Source of the DNA: Brevundimonas viscosa
Lineage (GTDB): Bacteria; Pseudomonadota; Alphaproteobacteria; Caulobacterales; Caulobacteraceae
DNA: 64,000 nt
Direction: 5' to 3'
Assembly: GCF_900116065.1 (NCBI RefSeq)
Contig: NZ_FOZV01000001.1
Location: 310,001 to 374,000, forward strand
The translations under genes and the position numbers were made by a program. This document shows, one piece after another, positions 37,280-44,286 of the stretch (its first letter is position 1; the number at the start of each line of letters is the position of its first letter). The notes beneath the pieces are model-generated. The model made no database searches. It saw nothing but the letters and a program-made list of their open reading frames with translations, and was not told the origin of the DNA.

Positions 37280-38827
37280 ATGGAGAAACCCGCCAAACCC
37301 GCCGTCCTGACCATCCGCAACGCCAGGGTCGCGGATCTCGACGCCATCTCTGTCCTGGTCTCCAAGGTCTACAAGGACATGCCGGCGCTGACCCCGGGGA
37401 TGTTGCGGGGCCAGATCGCAGCCTATCCGGACGGCCAGTTCGTCGTGGAGTACGAGGGCGAGATCGTCGGCTACGCCGCCGGCTTCCGTATCGACGAGGC
37501 GACAGCCATGTCGCCGCACACCTGGGGCCAGATCACCGGTGGCGGCTATGCGGCGCGCCACGATCCGCTGGGCGAGTGGTTCTACGGCATGGAGGTGTGC
37601 GTCGACCCCGACCGGCGGCGGCTGCGCATCGGCCAGCGGCTGTACGACGCGCGGCGCGACCTGTGCGAGGCGCAGAACCTCAAGGGCATCGTCTTCGGCG
37701 GGCGGATGCCGGGCCTGGCGCGGCGCAAGGCGGCCTATCCGGACGCGCGGGAGTATCTGGACGCGGTCACGGCCCGCAAGCTGAACGACCCGGTGATCGG
37801 CTTTCACATGCGCTCGGGCTTCGAGCCGATCGGGGTGCTGGAGAATTATCTGACCTCGGACACGGCCTCGATGGGCCATGCGGCGCACATGGTCTGGCGC
37901 AACCCCTACTATGCCGAGACGCACGGGCGGGGCGCGGCCTTCGCGGTCAAGGAGACCGTGCGGGTGGCGACGGTGCAGCTGCAGGCCCGCAAGGTCGCCA
38001 GCTTCGAGGAGTTCATCTCCAACGTCGAATATTTCGTCGACGTGACCTCGGACTACCGCTCGGACTTCGTGGTCTTCCCGGAGCTGTTCACGCTGCAGCT
38101 GCTGTCGCTGGAGTCCAAGAAGCTGACTCCGGTGGAGTCGATCGAGGCCCTGACCCGCTACACGCCGCGCTTCGTCGAGGCGCTGCGCAAGATGGCGGTC
38201 GAGTACAACATCAACATCATCGGCGGCTCGCACCCGACGCGGACCGGGGACGGGGACATCCAGAACGTCGCCTACGTCTTCCTGCGCGACGGCTCGGTGC
38301 ACGAGCAGGAGAAGATCCACCCGACCCCGAACGAGCGCCACTGGTGGAACATCAAGGGCGGCGACCGGGTGCACGCCATCCCGACCGACTGCGGCCCGAT
38401 CGGAGTGCTGATCTGCTACGACTCGGAGTTCCCGGAGCTGGCCCGGCGGCTGGTCGACGAGGGCGCGCGGCTGCTGTTCGTGCCATTCTGCACCGACAAC
38501 CGGCAGGGCTATCTGCGGGTGCGCTACTGCTCGGCGGCGCGGGCCATCGAGAACCAGTGCTACGTCACCCTGTCGGGCAATGTCGGCAATCTGCCGAACG
38601 TCGAGAACATGGACGTCCAGTACGCCCAGTCCTGCATCCTGACGCCGTGCGACTTTCCGTTCGCGCGGGACGGCGTGGCGGCCGAGGCCAGCGAGAACGT
38701 CGAGACGGTGACGGTGGCCGATCTCGACCTGTCGGACCTGGCGTGGGCCAAGTCGCAGGGCACGGTCCGCAACCTGCGCGACCGCCGCTTCGACCTGTAC
38801 AAGACGGTGTGGTCGGACGGGGGCTGA
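37280..38827 (+). CDS. GNAT acetyltransferase - carbon-nitrogen hydrolase fusion
   Basis: 515 aa. Residues about 10-200 form a GNAT N-acetyltransferase domain, with the acetyl-CoA loop in DPDRRRLRIGQRL (109-121). Residues about 225-500 form a nitrilase-superfamily domain with the catalytic triad E268 (VVFPELF), K345 (HEQEKIHPT) and C379 (VLICYDSEFPE). This two-domain protein is a known but functionally unclear family. The nitrilase part resembles amidases acting on small amides; the pairing suggests acetylation and deamidation of a related substrate (inference). GGGGT precedes the ATG. Confidence 0.9.
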   Translation: MEKPAKPAVLTIRNARVADLDAISVLVSKVYKDMPALTPGMLRGQIAAYPDGQFVVEYEGEIVGYAAGFRIDEATAMSPHTWGQITGGGYAARHDPLGEWFYGMEVCVDPDRRRLRIGQRLYDARRDLCEAQNLKGIVFGGRMPGLARRKAAYPDAREYLDAVTARKLNDPVIGFHMRSGFEPIGVLENYLTSDTASMGHAAHMVWRNPYYAETHGRGAAFAVKETVRVATVQLQARKVASFEEFISNVEYFVDVTSDYRSDFVVFPELFTLQLLSLESKKLTPVESIEALTRYTPRFVEALRKMAVEYNINIIGGSHPTRTGDGDIQNVAYVFLRDGSVHEQEKIHPTPNERHWWNIKGGDRVHAIPTDCGPIGVLICYDSEFPELARRLVDEGARLLFVPFCTDNRQGYLRVRYCSAARAIENQCYVTLSGNVGNLPNVENMDVQYAQSCILTPCDFPFARDGVAAEASENVETVTVADLDLSDLAWAKSQGTVRNLRDRRFDLYKTVWSDGG

Positions 38828-38906
38828 GGTCCGAAAGTCCGCGCCCGTCTGTCCGGCGGCGAGGCCCGACCCTGGCGTTCCCCAACCCGGCCCAACAGGA
38901 AAGCCG

Positions 38907-39662
38907 ATGGCCCGACCTGCTCCCAAGACCCGCCCCGGGCGCCCGAAAGCCGCCGCGCCCAAACGCCCCGCCGTCCTCACCGGCCCCATGGTCCCGGTGC
39001 TGCGCTGGCCGCCGGACGAGGATCGGGTGCGGGCGATCTTCGCGCGCCTGGCGGGGGTGATGCCCGATCCGAAGACCGAGCTGAACTGGACCAGCCCCTT
39101 CACCCTCGTGGTCGCCGTCGCCCTGTCGGCCCAGGCCACCGACGTCGGCGTCAACCGGGCCACCGACCGGCTGTTCAAGGTCGCCGACACCCCGGCGAAG
39201 ATGCTGGCGCTGGGGGAGGAGGGGCTGATCCCCTACATCTCCTCGATCGGCCTCTACCGGAACAAGGCGAGGAACGTCATCGCCCTCAGCCGCATCGTGC
39301 TGGAGCAGCATGGCGGCGAGGTCCCGATGACCCGCGAGGCGCTGCAGGCCCTGCCCGGCGTCGGCCGCAAGACCGCCAGCGTGGTGCTCAACGAACTCGG
39401 CGTCGAGCCGGCCATCGCCGTCGACACCCATGTGTTCCGGGTCTCGCACCGGCTGGGACTGGCCAACGCTTCGACCCCCGACAAGGTCGAGGCCCAGCTG
39501 CACGAGGTCGTTCCGGCGGACTGGCTGCCCAAGGCCCACCACTGGCTGATCCTGCACGGCCGCTACGTCTGCACGGCGCGAAAGCCGAAGTGCAGCGCGT
39601 GCGTGATCAGCGACCTGTGCCCGTCGCGGGCCGGATTGCAGGCGCTGGGCGAGGCTGCCTAG
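38907..39662 (+). CDS. nth: Endonuclease III
   Basis: 251 aa DNA glycosylase/AP lyase for oxidised pyrimidines. Helix-hairpin-helix LPGVGRKTASVVL with the catalytic Lys, catalytic Asp in AVDTHVFRV, and the iron-sulfur cluster C-x6-C-x2-C-x5-C (CTARKPKCSACVISDLC). A basic, Pro/Lys-rich extension of about 30 residues precedes the core, longer than E. coli Nth. It converges on the ATP-grasp gene, with the two stop codons overlapping. Confidence 0.97.
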   Translation: MARPAPKTRPGRPKAAAPKRPAVLTGPMVPVLRWPPDEDRVRAIFARLAGVMPDPKTELNWTSPFTLVVAVALSAQATDVGVNRATDRLFKVADTPAKMLALGEEGLIPYISSIGLYRNKARNVIALSRIVLEQHGGEVPMTREALQALPGVGRKTASVVLNELGVEPAIAVDTHVFRVSHRLGLANASTPDKVEAQLHEVVPADWLPKAHHWLILHGRYVCTARKPKCSACVISDLCPSRAGLQALGEAA

Positions 39663-40528
39663 AGGCGCGCCTTCACCGCCTGCGCGAACCGCGCCCCGCC
39701 CTGCGGCGCGGAGCCGAGATAGAAGTCCGGCTCGATCAGTTCGGCCTCCATCAGCAGCCACTCCCCGTCGGGCCCCTGCGCCATGTCGATGCGGGCGTAG
39801 AGCAGGTCCTCGTCGATGGCCGCCAGCGTCGCCCGGGCCAGTTCCAGCGCCCCCGGCGGCGGCTCGGCCAGGGCGACGTAGCGGCCGCCGAACTGGGTCT
39901 GGATGCGGAACTCGCCCGCCGCCGGCCGCTTGTTGACCACGTGGCTGAGGGCGCCGCCGAAGAACAGCAGGCTGGTCTCGCCTTCGCTCTCGATCGACGG
40001 CAGATAGGGCTGGACCATGGCCGGCTCGTCCGGAGCGTCGGCCAGCCGGTCGCCGCGCGACAGGCGCAGGGTCTTCCACGCCCCGCCCGACACGCGCGGC
40101 TTGACGATGAGGGTCTCGGCGCCCAGCCGGTCGAAGGCGGCGTCGACATCGGCCTGTGCGACCGCCTCGACCCAGATCGTCTCCGGGACGGCCACGCCCT
40201 TCTCCGCCAGCCGGCCGAGGTAGGACTTGTCCGAATTCCACGCCAGCACCGACGGCGGATTCAGCATCCGCACGCCCGCCGCCTGCCACGTAGCGCAGGC
40301 CTGCAGCCAGCGATCGTGATCGCGGTGATAGCCCCAGGCGATCAGCGGCAGGACCAGCGGAAAGCCGCGCAGGCCGGAGGCGTCCTCCACGTGCGCGGTC
40401 CACGGGTTCGGCCGCGCCGCCAGCCCCGCCGTCGCCAGCGCCTCCGAGAGGCGCTCCAGCACGCCCGGCCACTGGCCGGCGAAGGACGGGTCGGCGGGAT
40501 CGGGGGTGAGGACGGCGATCTCGGTCAC
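39659..40528 (-). CDS. ATP-grasp domain protein (RimK/glutathione-synthetase-like)
   Basis: 289 aa from a GTG start (reading VTEIAVLTP); an ATG 39 bases upstream lies in the promoter-like region and is less likely. ATP-grasp features: a lysine in KSYLGRLAEKGVAVPET, TLIVKPRVSGGAWKT as the nucleotide loop, and the C-terminal metal/ATP site ARIDMAQGPDGEWLLMEAELIEPDFY. Probably a carboxylate-amine ligase acting on a small molecule or peptide. The substrate is unknown and no partner gene is nearby. Confidence 0.82.
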   Translation of the reverse strand: MTEIAVLTPDPADPSFAGQWPGVLERLSEALATAGLAARPNPWTAHVEDASGLRGFPLVLPLIAWGYHRDHDRWLQACATWQAAGVRMLNPPSVLAWNSDKSYLGRLAEKGVAVPETIWVEAVAQADVDAAFDRLGAETLIVKPRVSGGAWKTLRLSRGDRLADAPDEPAMVQPYLPSIESEGETSLLFFGGALSHVVNKRPAAGEFRIQTQFGGRYVALAEPPPGALELARATLAAIDEDLLYARIDMAQGPDGEWLLMEAELIEPDFYLGSAPQGGARFAQAVKARL

Positions 40529-40555
40529 AGGGCGCTCCGGTTGGACAGCCCTGCC

Positions 40556-40579
40556 ATATAAGGACATCGTTATATGTCC
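40556..40579. promoter_or_regulatory. Overlapping inverted repeats in the ATP-grasp/adenosine kinase divergent promoter
   Basis: ATATAA-N8-TTATAT (40556-40575) and GGACAT-N6-ATGTCC (40562-40579) overlap in a 97-base divergent spacer. The AT-rich core stands out from the GC-rich surroundings. It may be a promoter element plus an operator serving both genes; no regulator is assigned. Confidence 0.4.
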
Positions 40580-40625
40580 AGCGGAAAGGCTGGCGCGGGC
40601 CGGTCCCAGCCGCTAAGGGCCCGCC

Positions 40626-41648
40626 ATGACCCAAGCTCCAGCTCCCGCCGCCTTCGACGTCTGCGCCGTCGGCAACGCCATCGTCGACGTCCTCGCCCCC
40701 TGCGACCCCGCCTTCCTCGCGGCCCAGGGGCTGACCCCCGGCTCGATGCAGCTGGTCGACGCCGACCGCAGCGCCGCCCTCTACGCCGCCATGGCCGCCG
40801 GGGTCGAGGCGTCGGGCGGTTCGGCCGGCAACACCGTGGCCGGCGTCGGCAGCTTCGGCGGCCGCGCCGCCTACATCGGCAAGGTCGCCGACGACCAGCT
40901 GGGCGGGGTCTTCACCCACGACATCCACGCCGTCGGCGTCCACTTCGCCACCCCGCCGCTGGCGGATGCGGCCACCGGCGTGTGCATGATCAACGTCACG
41001 CCGGACGGTCAGCGCACCATGTGCACCTTCCTCGGCGCCGCCAACCAGCTGACCGTCGCCGACGTGGATGCGGACCTGATCGGGGGCTCGCAGATCGTCT
41101 ATCTCGAGGGCTATCTGTTCGACCCGGCCCCGGCGCGCGCCGCCTTCGAGGCGGCGGCCGCCGCCGCCCACGCCGCCGGCCGGAAGGTCGCCATCACCCT
41201 GTCCGACAGCTTCGTCGTCCACCGCTGGCGCGCCGAACTGCTGCAGTTCATCGAGGCTTCGGCCGACATCGTCCTGGCCAACGAGGCCGAGCTTCACGCC
41301 CTGTTCGAGACCGAGGACTTCGACCACGCCGCCGCCCACCTCGGTCGCATCGTCGACATCGCCGCGGTGACGCGGGGCGCCAAGGGGTCGGTGGTGTTCG
41401 GCGACGGCGGAGCGGAGCGGGTCGAGGTCGCCGCCTGCCCGGTCGACAAGGTGGTCGACACCACCGGCGCCGGCGACCAGTACGCCGCCGGGTTCCTGCT
41501 GGGCCTCGCCCGCGGCCTGTCGCTGGAGGACGCCGGCAAGCTCGGCTCGCTGGCGGCCGCCGAGGTCATCGCGCACTGGGGGCCGCGGCCCATGACGTCG
41601 CTGGAGAAGCTGGCGCAGGACGCGGGGCTGAGGCTCACCCCCGCCTGA
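40626..41648 (+). CDS. Adenosine kinase (PfkB family)
   Basis: 340 aa ribokinase-fold sugar/nucleoside kinase. N-terminal AVGNAIVDVLAP; the G-G hinge in GGSAGNTVAGVGSFGGRAAYIGKV; and the catalytic DTTGAGDQYAAGFLLG with the base Asp near the C-terminus. PfkB enzymes of this length and signature in Caulobacterales are annotated as adenosine kinase, which makes AMP from adenosine. The substrate is inferred, not proven. TAAGGG lies upstream of the ATG. Its 3' end overlaps the convergent Smr gene by 14 bp. Confidence 0.88.
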   Translation: MTQAPAPAAFDVCAVGNAIVDVLAPCDPAFLAAQGLTPGSMQLVDADRSAALYAAMAAGVEASGGSAGNTVAGVGSFGGRAAYIGKVADDQLGGVFTHDIHAVGVHFATPPLADAATGVCMINVTPDGQRTMCTFLGAANQLTVADVDADLIGGSQIVYLEGYLFDPAPARAAFEAAAAAAHAAGRKVAITLSDSFVVHRWRAELLQFIEASADIVLANEAELHALFETEDFDHAAAHLGRIVDIAAVTRGAKGSVVFGDGGAERVEVAACPVDKVVDTTGAGDQYAAGFLLGLARGLSLEDAGKLGSLAAAEVIAHWGPRPMTSLEKLAQDAGLRLTPA

Positions 41649-42186
41649 TCGTCACGTAGAGCGCCCCGTCGCCGCCGTGGTGGCGGGCGGCGGGAGCGAA
41701 GCCGGACACCACGCCGCGCAGCGCGGGAGCCTGCAGCCATTCGTGGACCGAGGCGCGGATCACGCCCGAGCCGCCGCGCCGGCCCTGGCCGGTGATCACC
41801 AGCACCGCCCGATAGCCCCGCGCCTGCGCCCCCAGCAGGAAGGCGGTCAGGGCGTCCTGGGCCTGGAAACGGCCGTAGCCGTGCAGGTCGATGCGCGCCT
41901 CGATGGGATCCCGCTCGCGCGACAGGCGACGCTGGCGGCGCGGCTCCAGTTCCTCGGGATGGCCGCGGACGCGGTGCGTCGGCGGCGCGGTGGCCGGCAG
42001 GGCGACCGACGCGGGCCGCATCGGCGTCCTGGCGGGCGGCGCGGCGGTCCGCGGGACGGGCGGCGTCTCGCCCGGCGCGGCGAGCGCGATGCGGGGGGCC
42101 TTGCTCGGCTTCGCCGGCGTGACCGTGCCGGTCACCCGGGCCCAGATGCGGCGATCCTCCGGCGTGAGGTCGTCGCGGCGGCTCAT
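41635..42186 (-). CDS. Smr-domain protein
   Basis: 183 aa from the ATG at 42186, which overlaps the stop of the Cro/CI-type regulator gene (ATGA). A disordered Pro/Ala-rich N-terminal half (about 20-95) is followed by an Smr domain. Key motifs are IDLHGYGRFQAQDAL (LDxH-type) and VLVITGQGRRGGSGVIR (TGxG-type). The stand-alone Smr domain is a MutS2-like nuclease fold; bacterial SmrA/SmrB act as endonucleases or in ribosome rescue. Function in this organism is open. The 3' end overlaps the adenosine kinase gene by 14 bp. Confidence 0.88.
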   Translation of the reverse strand: MSRRDDLTPEDRRIWARVTGTVTPAKPSKAPRIALAAPGETPPVPRTAAPPARTPMRPASVALPATAPPTHRVRGHPEELEPRRQRRLSRERDPIEARIDLHGYGRFQAQDALTAFLLGAQARGYRAVLVITGQGRRGGSGVIRASVHEWLQAPALRGVVSGFAPAARHHGGDGALYVTIRRG

Positions 42187-42443
42187 TTCGAGCCCGGATC
42201 GTTCCCGTCGAGGTCTTCGTCGGAGCCCGGATCCTGGGGCCCGGGCGCCCAGACCAGCAGGTCGCCGGGCTGGCAGTTCAGTTCGCGGCACAGGGCGTCG
42301 AGCGTGGTGAAGCGGATGGCCCGCGCCTTGCCGGTCTTCAGGATCGACAGATTGGCCAGGGTCACGCCGACGCGGTCCGCCAGCTCGGTGAGCGACATGC
42401 GGCGTTCGAGAAGGATGCGGTCGAGCTGGACGCGGATGGCCAT
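42183..42443 (-). CDS. Cro/CI-type (XRE) helix-turn-helix regulator
   Basis: 86 aa. One HTH: LILERRMSLTELADRVGV-type helix 2 and LANLSILKTGKARAI as the recognition region, followed by TLDALCRELNCQPGDLL. The C-terminal tail is acidic. This short HTH plus DUF2975 membrane protein pairing resembles YozG-type modules, where the HTH protein is thought to regulate the adjacent membrane gene (established as a frequent gene pair; role inferred). It starts 45 bases after the DUF2975 stop and overlaps the Smr start. Confidence 0.85.
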   Translation of the reverse strand: MAIRVQLDRILLERRMSLTELADRVGVTLANLSILKTGKARAIRFTTLDALCRELNCQPGDLLVWAPGPQDPGSDEDLDGNDPGSK

Positions 42444-42488
42444 GGCAAGTTCTCTATACCGGCGCCGGGCGGGTCGGAAGGCGGCGGC

Positions 42489-43079
42489 TCAGATGGTGAG
42501 TTCGGATTCGCGGCGGAGGCGGGCGCCTTCACGGAACACCTGGGCCAGCACGAAGACGACCAGCACGGAGAACGCCGGGGTGACGAGATCAAACAGGCTG
42601 GGCGGCTCCAGCGCCCCGCGCACCAGCCGGGACACCAGCGTCTGGCCGATCCAGGCGCCGCCGGTGACGGTGGCCAGGGTCAGTCCGATCTGCTTCAGCC
42701 GGCTGACATTGTCGGGGTGGAAGGGATCGCCGATCCGCAGGGTGTGCACCATGGCCCGCAGATTGCGCAGGATCAGGGCGAAGCCGCCGAGGTAGGCGAT
42801 GATGGCGCCGAGGGCGAACAGGACGTAGGCGCGGGGCACGGGCACGCTGGTGCCCTCGTCGCCGGCGGTGACGGTCAGGCCGAGCGGGCCGAGCGGCACG
42901 AAGGTGGTGAAGATGAAGGCCAGGACCACCGCGCAGGTGGCGATCGCCAGGGCCCAGAAGGCGGCCCCGAGGGCGACGCCGAGCAGGCGGGTGATGGGTC
43001 CGGGGCCCAGCGCCGGCAGGGCGGCGGTCCGGACGGAAGGCAGGCGGATCCCGAGCGATGACGTCTTCGGGAAGCGCAT
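42489..43079 (-). CDS. DUF2975-family membrane protein
   Basis: 196 aa with about four hydrophobic helices (near 32-58, 83-105, 131-152 and 163-182). The segment RNLRAMVHTLRIGDPFHPDNVSRLKQIGLTL is typical of DUF2975 proteins (split here by family-like residues at 103-135). A short C-terminal segment ends RRESELTI. Located between two micro-protein frames upstream and an HTH regulator downstream, all on the minus strand. Function unknown; frequently encoded beside a small HTH protein. Confidence 0.85.
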   Translation of the reverse strand: MRFPKTSSLGIRLPSVRTAALPALGPGPITRLLGVALGAAFWALAIATCAVVLAFIFTTFVPLGPLGLTVTAGDEGTSVPVPRAYVLFALGAIIAYLGGFALILRNLRAMVHTLRIGDPFHPDNVSRLKQIGLTLATVTGGAWIGQTLVSRLVRGALEPPSLFDLVTPAFSVLVVFVLAQVFREGARLRRESELTI

Positions 43080-43093
43080 GGGCGTGTGGCCTC

Positions 43094-43213
43094 TCAGGCC
43101 GGAAGTCGGGGCGCGATCGCCGCGCGGGGTCCGGCGAACCCTCGCGCGGTCTTATTCATCGCGTTTGTCATGCAGATCGTCAAAGCTCCTGCGATGGCCA
43201 GCAGGAAGATCAC
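43094..43213 (-). CDS. Putative micro-protein 2 (39 aa), coupled to micro-protein 1
   Basis: GTG start at 43213 whose bases overlap the stop of the upstream micro-protein (GTGA), ending TGA at 43094, 14 bases before the DUF2975 ATG. The translated N-terminus is hydrophobic (MIFLLAIAGALTICM), followed by a basic, Pro/Ala-rich tail ending RLPA. It could be a single-pass membrane peptide, or a translational coupler that brings ribosomes to the DUF2975 start. Evidence is position, overlap and hydrophobicity only; no ribosome site is needed if coupled. Confidence 0.45.
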   Translation of the reverse strand: MIFLLAIAGALTICMTNAMNKTARGFAGPRAAIAPRLPA

Positions 43214-43326
43214 AGAAACTGGACGATCGTGGCGACCAGGGCGGTCGGCATGGCGGCGAGCAGGAAGGCGTTCAGAATGCCGTGGCCGACCTTTTCGATG
43301 AAGTAGGAAGCGTTCATGGTGTGCAT
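43210..43326 (-). CDS. Putative micro-protein 1 (38 aa membrane peptide)
   Basis: ATG at 43326 preceded by a clear CGGAGAAAGACG ribosome site, TGA at 43210. The peptide begins MHTMNASYFIEKVGHG and continues with a single predicted transmembrane helix, roughly ILNAFLLAAMPTALVATIV (17-35), ending QFL. It is followed by an overlapping second micro-frame and then DUF2975 on the same strand. Hydrophobic helix plus good ribosome site make it a credible small membrane protein; no family is recognised. Confidence 0.6.
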   Translation of the reverse strand: MHTMNASYFIEKVGHGILNAFLLAAMPTALVATIVQFL

Positions 43327-43479
43327 CGTCTTTCTCCGTCAGTCCTGAGAAGGGGCGTTTTTGCCCCGGTTGTCCGTTACCGCTGCAATGATCGTCCGGC
43401 TTTGCCTTGGATCAAGGAACGGCGCGGCCTCCGTTCGTGAGATAATAGATAGACCCTGCCCCGCGGAAAATCACGTTAC

Positions 43480-43496
43480 ATATCGTTTAACGATAT
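43480..43496. promoter_or_regulatory. 17-bp palindrome ATATCGTT-T-AACGATAT upstream of rdgB
   Basis: Perfect 8-bp arms around one base, centred 52 bases before the rdgB start and in an AT-rich island (43441-43520) unlike the surrounding GC-rich DNA. Flanking CGTTAC (43474-43479) and, further right, CGTAAC hint at a second, wider symmetry. The spacer 43327-43539 is shared with the divergent micro-protein/DUF2975 genes, so the site may serve either side. It resembles AT-rich regulator palindromes of the PadR/ArsR kind only in style. Confidence 0.5.
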
Positions 43497-43539
43497 TAAA
43501 CTTGTGCAATGAAACGTAACAGCGACGCCTGAGGCCAGA

Positions 43540-44142
43540 ATGTTGAAGCTTGTCAAAGGGATGCGGCTCGTGGCCGCGACCCACAATGCCGGCAAGGCGC
43601 GCGAGATCGAGGCGCTGCTGGACGGACATTACGCGGTGGTCACCGCCGGGAGCCTGAATCTGCCCGAGCCTGACGAAACCGAGACCACCTTCGCCGGCAA
43701 CGCCCTGCTGAAGGCCCGCCACGCCGCCGATCGCTCCGGCGAGGTGGCGCTGGCCGATGACTCCGGCCTGTCCGTGGCGGCGTTGGGCGGCGCCCCGGGC
43801 ATCTTCTCGGCGCGCTGGGCCGGGCCGGACAAGGACTTCGCCCACGCCATGCGCCGGGTCGAGGAGCGGCTGGAGGAGACCGGCTCCGACGATCGGCGAG
43901 CGTGGTTCACCTCGGCCCTGGCGGTGGCCTGGCCCGACGGTCCGGCGGTGGTGGTCGAGGGCCGCGTCGACGGAACCCTGACCTTCCCGCCGCGCGGAGA
44001 GCGCGGCTTCGGCTACGACCCGATCTTCGTTGCGGACGGCCATGGAGAGACCTTCGGCGAGATGGACCCGGCGCTGAAGGATTCGATCAGTCACCGGGCG
44101 CGGGCGTTCGCGAAGCTGAGAGCGGCCCTGATGGAGGGGTGA
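43540..44142 (+). CDS. rdgB: Non-canonical purine NTP pyrophosphatase (Ham1/RdgB)
   Basis: 200 aa. Hydrolyses dITP, XTP and ITP to prevent their incorporation into DNA. Motif [11 protein letters not shown] at the N-terminus binds nucleotide, then [23 protein letters not shown] and the C-terminal GFGYDPIFV and [11 protein letters not shown] complete the signature. GAGG lies 6 bases before the ATG. It is first in the rdgB-hemW block; rdgB next to hemW is common in alphaproteobacteria. Confidence 0.96.
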   Translation: MLKLVKGMRLVAATHNAGKAREIEALLDGHYAVVTAGSLNLPEPDETETTFAGNALLKARHAADRSGEVALADDSGLSVAALGGAPGIFSARWAGPDKDFAHAMRRVEERLEETGSDDRRAWFTSALAVAWPDGPAVVVEGRVDGTLTFPPRGERGFGYDPIFVADGHGETFGEMDPALKDSISHRARAFAKLRAALMEG

Positions 44143-44143
44143 T

Positions 44144-44278
44144 GGGTGGTTGGTGACTGGTGGCTGGTGGCTGGTGGATAGTTGTTCATGCCCGGGTCGA
44201 CCCCGAAGCGCCGGCTCCGCCTTCAGAACACCACCGTCGCCAATCACCAGCCGCCAATCACCAGCCACCAGCCGCCGC
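44144..44278. repeat. Inverted low-complexity GGTGGCTGGTGA-type element between rdgB and hemW
   Basis: Left arm (44144-44180) is built from repeats of a TGGTGR(C/T)TGGTGGC-like unit. Right arm (44240-44278) is its approximate reverse complement (units of CCAATCACCAGCC). By eye about 34 bases pair with roughly 80 % match around a 60-base centre, giving a long hairpin. It fills the whole spacer and creates artefactual His/Pro/Gln-rich reading frames. It resembles intergenic REP/palindromic elements reported in GC-rich alphaproteobacteria, but copy number cannot be judged from one window. Confidence 0.7.
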
Positions 44279-44286
44279 GCCCTCCC

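Noticed and set aside
38565..41576. Minus-strand open frame of about 1000 codons over nitrilase, nth and kinase genes
   Set aside because: Spans several oppositely oriented genes with conserved catalytic motifs; no coherent product.
44144..44278. Possible CRISPR-like repeats between rdgB and hemW
   Set aside because: Units are short, variable and arranged as one inverted pair without spacers; no cas genes are near.
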